Source: Heterodera schachtii (Eukaryota; Nematoda; Chromadorea; Rhabditida; Heteroderidae). Taken from it: a stretch of DNA of 64,000 nt. The translations under genes and the position numbers were made by a program. Within the stretch, counting starts at the first letter, position 1. Each line of letters starts with the position of its first letter. Below, in pieces: positions 55,628 to 64,000 of the stretch. Location: contig SIJG01000015.1 of the NCBI GenBank assembly GCA_023374025.1, positions 1,406,697-1,470,696 of the forward strand, written 5' to 3'. A model generated the notes under the pieces. That model searched no databases and was not told where the DNA came from. It saw only the letters and a program-made list of their open reading frames with translations.

Positions 55628-55911
55628 TTGATTTTGTTTGATTTTAAGTTGTAATTTATGGTTTTCTTCTGTTAATTTGTTCGGCTTATAAAGGCCATTC
55701 CGTCCGTTTTCCATTGAAAAATTAAAGCTGAATAAATTTGATTAAATTTTAATAATATTTTCTCCTCAAAACTTTTCAATGAATTTGACAAAAACTAAAT
55801 TTGCTTTGCTGAACAAATAATAATAATAACACATAAAATAATAAAGTTCGGGTGGCCATCCCTTTTCATCAAAAAACGATTCTCACCGCTGCGACTGTTC
55901 AAATTCAAAAT

Positions 55912-56716
55912 TGAACAAAAAAACGAAAATATTTAGCGTTAGAAATTAATAAAATTATATTAAATATTTCAAAAGCTTCTTTGTTCTCTTTGAGCTGAAT
56001 TTTATAGGAGAGAATTGACCTAATTTTTAATTTTGAATTGCTATAAATTTAAATGATTTTACTTTATGAAACTTAAACACTTTCTGGTCAAAAGCATTCC
56101 GATTAACTTTGTAACAATTCCAATGTTTATCAATTTTATATACATTTACATTGCTAATATACAATAACACAAAGAAATGGGAGCCAGGAAAGCGGAAATA
56201 TTGTGATGTGACGGAAGATTAAAACTTTGAATTGAAATTTGAATTTTATGGAATGAAATTAAAAAAAAGAAATCTGGCGAAATTGCTCAAATCCCTTGGT
56301 GCAAAAATCCTTTTTCATAAATCCTCACGCGCCATCTTTTCACTGAACAACTCCAGCAGAAGACAGCTGCTGCCATTTCTGTCCCCTGCTGCACAATCCT
56401 TCGTGTCAAACCGTCGACTCACTTTGGCTCCAATTGGAAGAAGCATTCCCATGGCGAGTGTTCCGCTGCTTTTGCTTAGCTAAACTATGTCCATATAATT
56501 AATTGTATTTAGAATTAATTACCACCCAAAAAAGGTCAGATTAAGGACAAAATCAACCTAATTTAAGAGTGTTTTTAATGAAAAATAAAGAGGAAAAAAA
56601 AGCAAAAATGAATTTTAAAAAAACTTAAATTTAGACGAAAATTAAAATTCTTTCATTTTCTTAGTTTGTACAGTTTTTGAATACAAAGAATTAAGCAATG
56701 CTGCAACATCCGCTCC
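55912..56716. other. Intergenic
   Basis: A + strand frame at 56232-56483 is open over 83 codons without motif or signal; not called. Otherwise AT-rich spacer. Confidence 0.45.
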
Positions 56717-57216
56717 CTAAAAAAACCCCTTACGTTTTAACGACTTGCGAATCTCGCACACAATGGCGAGGATGAACACTGAACTAATTGCCGATGATGC
56801 ACAATAAATGATAATGGTCCAAGTGGACATTGTCCGAGTTGCCGGTGGCGGAGCTGTTGTGGTCGTCGTTGGTGTCGTCGTCGATGTTGTTGTTGTTTCT
56901 TTATCTCCAAACATCAAAGCCCAAAAACTCTTACCACCTTCTTTCATTTTGTGAATCATTTCCGCTTTATCGACTTCCTTCACAAACTTTGCGGCTTTAT
57001 TTATGACTAGGATATGGAAAATAGTTTTTTGAATTTCTAAGCTTTTCACTTACTTTGGTCCTTTTTTCTGTCCCCATCGACAATGCTTCTCATTGTCAGC
57101 AGAAAGAGAATGCTCCTGAAGGGAAGTGTGGTAATGAATTAATTGCGAATTATTGAAATATTTGTTGCAAAAACTTCTGCTGCTTAACTAACTTACATAA
57201 GAATGAACTTGCCCAT
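56717..57216 (-). CDS. Small secreted/type I membrane protein, unknown
   Basis: Three exons (57216-57197, about 57119-57054, about 57008-56717), about 125 residues. The N-terminus (MGKFILM joined to SILFLLTMRSI) is a probable signal peptide. Then a charged segment (KAAKFVKEVDKAEMIHKMKE), a Thr/Pro-rich mucin-like stretch (TTTTSTTTPTTTTTAPPP), one transmembrane helix (WTIIIYCASSAISSVFILAI) and a short basic cytoplasmic tail ending KRKGFF. Donors are GTAAGT and acceptors CCCTTCAG and ATCCTAG, and phases agree. No family recognised; a small O-glycosylated surface protein is an inference from composition. Confidence 0.7.
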
Positions 57217-58391
57217 GTTGAACGGCAGAGAGAATGGAGTTGATTAATTATTGAAAGAATGGCGGTTAAATTAAAGAGTAAAAATGAATTCTTAAACATT
57301 TTAACAAATGGAATCAATTAAAAAGAGTCGAATTATTTAATATTTGTTGAAGCCATAAAACCTCATCCCAAATTGAAAACAGAAAATTGAAAAAATACAA
57401 TTAAATCTTTTTGGTTGTTATTTCGAATGGATTCTTTTTAATCAAATTTTGAATATATTTTTCTCTTTCGATGGTCGGGGGAAGCGAACGACACAAAATG
57501 AGCAAATTTAACTAGCGAAACATTAACTCTTCTGCTGATTGCTGAAAAGGATATCAGCCCATCCGTTAGATTGAACTGGTGGATGAATCACTTTTAGAGC
57601 ACAGTCCATCAATGGTGGTGGTGATGGGCGGAAAGTGAATGAATTTCTAATTGATGTAATTAAAAAAAAAGAAAAACTATTGTTATTGGGTAAATTGTAA
57701 TGTCGGGTTAGGCCGAATGGTGTCGATAAGGTGCCGCCAAGAAAAACAAAACAAAAATTCTCAGACTCGAGTCAAACACATTAAAATTTGGATATTCGGG
57801 TGTATGAATATAATCTTACAAAAATTCGGCGATTATGAAAACTTGAATTCAATTTTTTGGGTAATTTGCTAATATTTTGTCAGGACTTTTTTGCTATTTT
57901 TTATGACTCTTTTGCATTTTTCGTGAATTTTTGGCGTTTTTTATGAACTTTTTCGCTACTTTTTGGCGATTTTTCATGACTTTTTAAGTCGACTTTTTTG
58001 GGATTTTTCGTGACTTACCTAAATTCGCATCCCTATTTATAAGGATTTTTTCGAAATTTGCGCCAAAAATGGCGAAATAGGCACAAAAAGAGGCGCTTAA
58101 ATGATTTAAATTCGATATTTAACCGAAATGTTTGTGTTGAATATATTTTTGAATACAACAAATTTGGAAAACTTCGGCTTCGATTTTGAAAAGTTAAGGG
58201 TTTTTGGGCTTCGAATTTCGCCTTCAAATAAACAAACTGCGTTTAAAAATTTATATTTATTTGAAAATTCAAAAAATTATTATGGAAACCTTTCTAAAAT
58301 GTGTGTCTGTCCATTTTCTGACGCCGCTTAATCATTTTGTCAATACATTTTTATTGAAATTATTGGCATTTCATTTTTTGTTGTCCGTTAA
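57217..58391. other. Intergenic; TTTTTGAC-type low complexity
   Basis: At 57880-58020 short phrases such as TTTTTCGTGACTTTTTGGCG repeat irregularly. No gene seen. Confidence 0.45.
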
Positions 58392-61300
58392 TTAATTGTT
58401 CAGCAGCAATTCCGCCGCCTGCTCATCGTAATATTCGGGCTCTTCCGTCCGTACGTTTACACTCAGCAATTTGCCGTTGTCAAAAAAGTACAGGCGACTG
58501 TCCACCGAATTGTAGCTGAGTTGGGCCAACCCTTTGTAAGGATTGTACCATGGCACGTCAATGAAAATGCCTTATTAAAGGGCGGAAAATTTGTCAAGAA
58601 GTAGATTATTTCGATTAAACTATTAATTTTTGATAAAAAGCTTAAAAAATTTTGTTTCATTGAGAAAAAAAAGAAAATTCATTTCTAAGATGAATTTTAA
58701 CAAAAAGACAATTATTTTATTTTATATTAATTAGATTTAATATTTACTTTCATTTCTGTACATGTCAAAGGCAAAGGAAATGAAAGTGTCGCGCTCTGTG
58801 CTGCTTTCCAGGCCATAAAGCACACCGCACATTACAAACGCATCAGCAAGATCCTCAAATTGGTTGCATTGGAATTGTGGACATCATTAAGTACATAATT
58901 GGTGCCTGCTAATTGGCTGTTTTTACCGTTCCATTCACGTCTAATTGCCATGTGCCAACAACGAAGAAGTCCTGCAAATGAATGCACACTTAAAATTTAA
59001 CATAAATGTGGCTTTCTTTGAATAAGATTTTTTATTTAGAGGGAATTTCAAATAAAAAGGTTGTCAAGATTATGTTAAATTTGAAGAATATATAACTAAA
59101 TAATAGCAAAATGCGAGGGCATACTTTAAAAGGCAATTACGGTTTAAATGGCAATTAATATTATAAAATTATCATTTTTTTACCTCCTCAATTTTGCTGA
59201 CCATCAATTGAGGAGATTCGGGCCTCATATAAATCACCCATCCGCCGTTCTCATCAAACGCAAAATCCACGTAATTATGCGTCCTATTGTAAAGCCACAG
59301 ATGACGATCACTTTCATTGCATGCCTTACAAAGAGTAAAGCTTTAATTAACAACAAAAATTAATTAATTTACCGTGAATGTTTGGTCAGGCTTCCATGGG
59401 CCTTTAAGTCAAAATTATGACACCAACAAATTTGGCATTAAATTTGGCATTATTTCTCACAGTCCAATGATGCGATTGGCCCCAAGGCGTCGCTCTGAAT
59501 CTGATCGTTGCTCTCCAAATCGTAGCGCACCAAAATATTTGAACCATGACGATGATAAAAATAAGAACCATTGTTCACGGTACTGCCCGTTCCCGATGCC
59601 AAAAAGTCAACGTAATACCTTAATGAAAGCAAATTAAACTTCGTCCTTTTACCTATTAATAATTGTATGAAATGCAATTTAGCTTATTAATTAGCCTGAA
59701 AGTTACTTTATGTTCTGCTTTTTGTTCATCAGCTCCCGTTCATTTGCATATTCATAAAGCACCGGCGACGCGTCGCCATCGGTGACCCAACTAAAGCCAT
59801 TAAACTAATTGGCAAAACAACTTGCAGCTAAATTGATAAACAAATGATAATGTTACACCCAAAAAGTCGATTGAAAAAGGGCATAAATAGACAAAGACAA
59901 TTGTATATTTTTCATTCTATCCCTAATTAATATACCAACGATTACGGTTCATTTAATCATAAATAACAATTTAATGATTTGTTACCGCTTTTCTTTCCAT
60001 TTGCCCGAACGAGGCATTGAATCGCGAAACCTTGGAAAAGAATAACAAAAATGCAAAACAAAATAAAATCATTAAGGGCATAAATCTTAATTATTTAGCT
60101 TATTATGCCAAAGTAATTTCAATGAAAAACGAATCATAATCAGCAGGGCTGCAAAAATATGCATGAAAAGTGATCAAAATATGCACATAAATATGCAAAT
60201 AAAATTGCCAAATATGCACCAAATATGCACAAAAAAAAACTTGAAAATTAGGGGTGCAAAATAATTTTAAAAAATTTTATTCCTCATAAATTATATCGGT
60301 TGTTTTTGTAATTGTAAATCAAAAATTTCTCAAGGTTTTCGGCAGTGAAACTCACCGTTGACCCACTCGCGCATCAATTCAGATTTGGATTTAATTTTAG
60401 GCATTTTCAAAATTTTCCTAACAAATAAGAGATATTCAAATCGGAAAATATTTGACGAAAAATGGCAAAATATGCAAAAAAAAAAATCTGAAAATATGTA
60501 CAAAAAAATGGCAAAATATGCATTAAATATTCAGAAAAACTCAAAATATGCAAATAAAAGTCCCGATTTTTATACGCAAACACAAAAAAGAAAGTGTTTT
60601 TCCTAGTTTAGAGCATGGAGAAGCCAGGAAAAAAAATGCATTTGCATGTTTTTTGCAGCCCTGATAATCAGCAGGGTTTGGGGATTGGACTCTGACCAGA
60701 TTCCCGGATTAAAAATCGCATTTTCCGTACTCCTGCTACTGGTCTTGAATTTGATTTACCCTCCCTTTTACCATGATCCTGTCGTGCCATACTGTGACTC
60801 GGCATGGAGCACGGGAATTCCGACTGCATTCAGACGACATTCTGTTTTTGTTTGTAAAATTTGAATTAATAAATTAATTTTAAAGCTTTTCCATTTTCGA
60901 TATTATTCTTAAATATACCCCTCCTATTCTCGGCAAGTGTTGGTGGCCCGGTGTACGGCGTTGGCGTGGTCGGTTGGGACGCTAAACAGAAAATAAACTA
61001 CTAATTGTAAGCACGCGCTTTCCATTCTTAATATTTTAAATATTTCAAATCTATTTTGTTTTTAATTATATTTATTTATAAATTTAAATTTTACGTTTGA
61101 ATTTTTAATTTTTTAATTCGAATTTATTTGTTTTTTCATCTTTGCCTGTTAAATGCGCTGGCGGTGGTGTTAGAGTCGCCGTCGTCGTTGTTGCGGTTGC
61201 GCTTGTGGTGGAGCGACGCCGCCACGGGCGCGACCACCAATGGCGATATTGGCTCGAAGCGGTTGGACGGACAGTCGGGGGCACAAGTCGCGTTTGGGAC

Positions 61301-62368
61301 TGATCCGGCATCGGCATGCCAGGCACCCAACCCAAGGGGGGCTGAGAAATCAGTGAAATTCTCAAAAAGAAATTAATCATTTACTGCAAAGCCTGGAGGA
61401 GTTGGCTCAAAAGGAACCTAAAAATTTTATGGAATAATAAAAATTCGAAAAATTTTTTTTTAAAATTTAAAGAATTCATAAACGCTACCAGCTTTGTGAC
61501 CTCCATCTCTTTGAGCACAATTACTGGGACCGGCACAAGCTTTTCAATGGGAATTGGAGGCCCCGGCACGGGCACTCTCTGAACATACAAATCGGGCAGA
61601 GAACAATTGCAACGGCCTGGGCAATAAATGGAAAATGAAAAACAAATAAATTTAATTATTTTTGAATCCTTTGGATTTTGATAAATGATTACCATCGCTT
61701 CCCGGCGGTCCTTCGGCGCCAATGTCTCCGACCGGCCCAATTGGTCCCATTCGACCGGAGGGACCACGACGACCCGAAATAAAAGAAATTAAAATTACTT
61801 AATAAAATATAAATCTTTGCCTGGAGGTCCCACTGGCCCGGGGGGCCCTTTGCCGCCCGGGGGGCCACGGACACCGCGCAATTTTTGGCCCTTATCCGCG
61901 CAATATCGATGCACACGTTGGCAAGACGTTTCAAAAACTTGCCGCTAAAAATGGCAATTCTCCCTATAATTAATGGATTTCTGGAAAACCTACCGGAATG
62001 ATTGTGTCGTAGCCGAGCAGTACGGTGCTCCATTTGCCCGGACTGTCCAATTGGCGTGCCGACTTTGCTGCTGCTTTTGTTTTCTCTGACGTCACTTCGC
62101 GCTTTCCCCGCGCCTTATGCTGCTCCATCCGTTTGACTTCCAATTCGCGTTCTATCAGCTAAAATATTATAAATAATTATGAAGAAATTATAAATTTCGA
62201 ATATTAAATGATTTTAAAAATATTTTTTAATAAATTCTGTAAAAAATGTAACACCCAAATTCGGTGATAAGCAAATGCGTAGAAAAGTATCAGACAAAGC
62301 AAATGGACAATTTGCAAAGTAATGATCAACCGAACAGAGGGAAAATTTAGTTGCTTTGCCGGACTCAT
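58392..62368 (-). CDS. Collagen-olfactomedin transmembrane protein (UNC-122/COF-2/gliomedin-like)
   Basis: Type II membrane protein over about 14 exons. ATG at 62368; a cytoplasmic start and signal-anchor helix (LIITLQIVHLLCLILFYAFA) come first. A charged stalk (62159-61995) leads to CQRVHRYC and collagen Gly-X-Y runs GVRGPPGGKGPPGPVGPPG (about 61860) and GRRGPSGRMGPIGPVG (about 61760). A Pro-rich linker with CNCSLPDLYV and a Pro/Thr stretch follows. The olfactomedin domain starts with CRLNAVGIPVLHAE (about 60830) and includes GTGSTVNNGSYFYH, SNILVRYDLES, YNYVDFAFDENGGW-type residues, DAFVMCGVLYGL and RLYFFDNGKLL, ending at 58392. By family knowledge these proteins sit at muscle/neuron surfaces. 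An intron between the first olfactomedin exons holds a 520-bp hAT-like MITE. The reading frame of the exon at 61340-61140 has two open choices and stays uncertain. Confidence 0.9.
60144..60663. mobile_element. hAT-like MITE, 520 bp, 8-bp target duplication
   Basis: Terminal inverted repeats CAGGGCTGCAAAAA (left) and TTTTTTGCAGCCCTG (right) with perfect direct ATAATCAG at 60136-60143 and 60664-60671. The interior is AT-rich with many ATATGCA words in both orientations. CAGGG-type ends and 8-bp duplications are hAT marks. Non-autonomous: no transposase frame. It lies in an intron of the olfactomedin gene. Confidence 0.94.
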
Positions 62369-63044
62369 TTTTAACCTAAAAAGTTTTTCATTTATTTTAA
62401 TTAAACCATAAATTTGGGAAATTTGAATGTAAATTTTATACAAATGTTCAATTTCAAAGGATAAAGAAACTACAATAATTTAAGCATTGGAGTACGATAT
62501 GATAAATTAATGAATATTAGGCATTTCACAAAAAGTTTTCTTTCAATTGCACTTTGTTAATGAGTGTGTCATGCTTTTAATGCATCAATTGTTATTTATT
62601 TGATATGCTTTATTTAATCACATTCAATCACATCTCTGTGCTATTATTTAACTCAAAAGAATAAAATGTATTAAAGTGCAGATGGAATATGAAACTGATA
62701 ATTCTGCAAATTAATTAATATGGCAAAAATGGGAATAAACAAAAGAAAAAATGGCCAATGTGTACGATCGCATTATGTGGCCTTCCCTTTGAAAATTAGT
62801 TAATTAATTGAATATTTTACAAAATACAATAAATTCAAAAAATACAATTAATTTTAATTTTTTAAATGTAATTAAAAAAGAGAAAAGAAACATTTATTAA
62901 TTTATTTCACTTTTTCCCAAAATATAGCAAAATGCAAATGGATAAATAAATTCATTGAAAACCAAACAAAATAATAGCCTATTCTATGTATGTAATCCGA
63001 AAATTGAAATTGTTTCTTTTTCTTCTTCTTCAATTTGCCATTGC
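62369..63044. other. Intergenic, AT-rich
   Basis: Short spacer between two minus-strand genes. The + strand frames near 62955-63186 are shadows of the last exon of the gene to the right. Confidence 0.5.
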
Positions 63045-64000
63045 TCAGAACAGAATTGGCGAGTCGTGCACCGCCGACCCCGTGGAAATGCCGCCTTCGT
63101 TGGCAGTGGCCAATTTGGTCTTCAGCAGGTGGCCCTGCTGCACATTGTGCGACACCTGCAAAACAACGGCACTTTTATTTGATTGAATAAATAATCAGTT
63201 TTACTAATAATAATTAAAAGCCTCGGACACTTTAAGGGATTAAGCACTCTTTTTCCGAATAAACTCACCGTTCGGGTGGTCATGTTGCCAATGAGAACTC
63301 CGTACACGGCCAACTCGCTGACCATTTCGTTAATTTTCGGTTTAGTGTTCGGATGAATCATAACGTTCTAAAATTAAAACAAATATTTAAAAATTCCAAA
63401 TTAAAAATTCAAAAAGATGCCTTAATTGGCATCGGTCGCAATTTCTGCATCAAAATGTGGAACGAACGTTCAGTCGGAGTAATTCCCGTTAATTTTATCG
63501 GAATTTTTTCATCGAAATAGTTGTTCCCGCCACATTCCATGTTCGATTTAAGCACGTAATTTTCAGGGTGGTTAATGGCATCCTTAACTCAAATTAAATG
63601 AATTTTTAGAGAATTGCTTTCAAAATGTTTTCGGCGTCATTAACCCAAAAAAAAGTTAAATTTATTATTTTTATATTTTAATTTAATTTTAATTAGTGCC
63701 TGTATTTTTTGTTCGGTGTTCTCGTCTGTGTTCTCCAACGACCACATTCCGGCAAATGTTTTCCGAATCGCTTTTACCATTTCCGCGTCACTTTCCTCCG
63801 GGAAGAAATGCTCCAATTCGCCGGGCTCGGCAAGAAGCTGAATTCCGAAATGTTTATTTAAATGCAATGAAAAAATGAGAAAAAGCATTGCCTGTTGCAC
63901 TTTCTTTGAACAGCTAAAGCCAATGAAAGTCGACGGAATTTTCTAAACGGAAGAAAAAGCATTTGAATAAATGGGAAAAATAAAATTCGAATTTAATTTT
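63045..64000 (-). CDS. Glutathione-synthetase-like protein, 3' part (partial)
   Basis: C-terminal exons of a eukaryotic-type glutathione synthetase: KKVQQ joined to LLAEPGELEHFF (about 63940-63700), YVLKSNMECGGNNYF with ERSFHILMQKLRP (63592-63428), ELAVYGVLIGN (63367-63268) and GHLLKTKLATANEGG to the stop at 63045. The 5' part lies beyond the window. Canonical residues are altered: KPQREGGGNN is KSNMECGGNN, the HLLRTK Arg is Lys, and the DGGVAAGVAV loop is NEGGISTGSAV. Housekeeping synthetase joins gamma-glutamylcysteine with glycine using ATP; expanded, active-site-altered GS-like proteins are described as effectors in cyst nematodes. This copy fits that divergent class; whether it is secreted needs the missing N-terminus. 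The intron after KKVQQ starts with GC, not GT. Confidence 0.9.

Larger units (their letters stand above)
53510..55911 (-). repeat. Segmental duplication, copy C (VAP plus 3' flank)
   Basis: Inverted match to 15345-16830 with the 940-bp element at 53571-54510 inserted into the 3' flank. The upstream part ends at about 55911 in the same region as in A and B, but lacks the peptide gene. Confidence 0.88.

Overview
This is a eukaryotic window, most likely a plant-parasitic tylenchid nematode of the cyst or root-knot nematode type. The basis: AT-rich DNA; genes split by many short introns (about 40-70 nt) with TTTTCAG-type acceptors; nematode families (srsx-type 7TM receptor, collagen-olfactomedin protein, NK-2 homeobox, ADAM, LOK/SLK kinase); and several families known from plant-parasitic nematode secretomes (venom-allergen-like CAP proteins, a secreted annexin, a glutathione-synthetase-like protein). 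Genus is not settled by the sequence. All multi-exon models were assembled by eye from reading frame, splice signals and family alignment.

Layout: an unrecognised + strand gene (183-1682); a long minus-strand LOK/SLK kinase gene (2928-12360); a secretome block (small secreted peptide, CAP/VAP copy A and annexin, 14533-19263, all +); an NK-2-class homeobox gene (20349-21873, +); a secreted protein with 17 tandem 12-residue repeats between two copies of an unknown domain (22681-25404, -); degenerate satellite and foldback DNA (26.1-27.9 kb); SNAPC3 (27999-31316, +); a BTB-BACK gene with two damaged splice acceptors (32261-35474, +); a U1 snRNA gene (36472-36636, +); an ADAM metalloprotease-disintegrin gene (37498-42719, -); a Cys/Gly/Pro-rich secreted protein built by exon duplication (44301-45607, -); an srsx-like receptor (47792-49334, +); an inverted second copy of the peptide+VAP cassette (49858-51945) and a third VAP (54746-55627), separated by two terminal-inverted-repeat elements; a small single-pass membrane protein (56717-57216, -); a collagen-olfactomedin gene carrying a hAT-like MITE (58392-62368, -); and the 3' part of a glutathione-synthetase-like gene running off the right edge (63045-64000, -).

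Three themes stand out. First, secreted effector-type genes cluster here and have spread by segmental duplication; one element (53571-54510) sits in the flank of VAP copy C, and the matching empty site is present beside copy A. Second, several proteins grew by internal duplication: a kinase linker exon pair, Cys/Gly exon-intron units, and two copies of an unknown secreted domain around a 12-residue repeat. Third, small defects recur: single-base frame breaks in otherwise well-conserved genes, often beside homopolymers, and non-AG acceptors in the BTB gene. These may be assembly errors or real decay. SNAPC3 and U1 are functionally linked in principle, since the SNAP complex drives snRNA gene transcription; their proximity may be chance.
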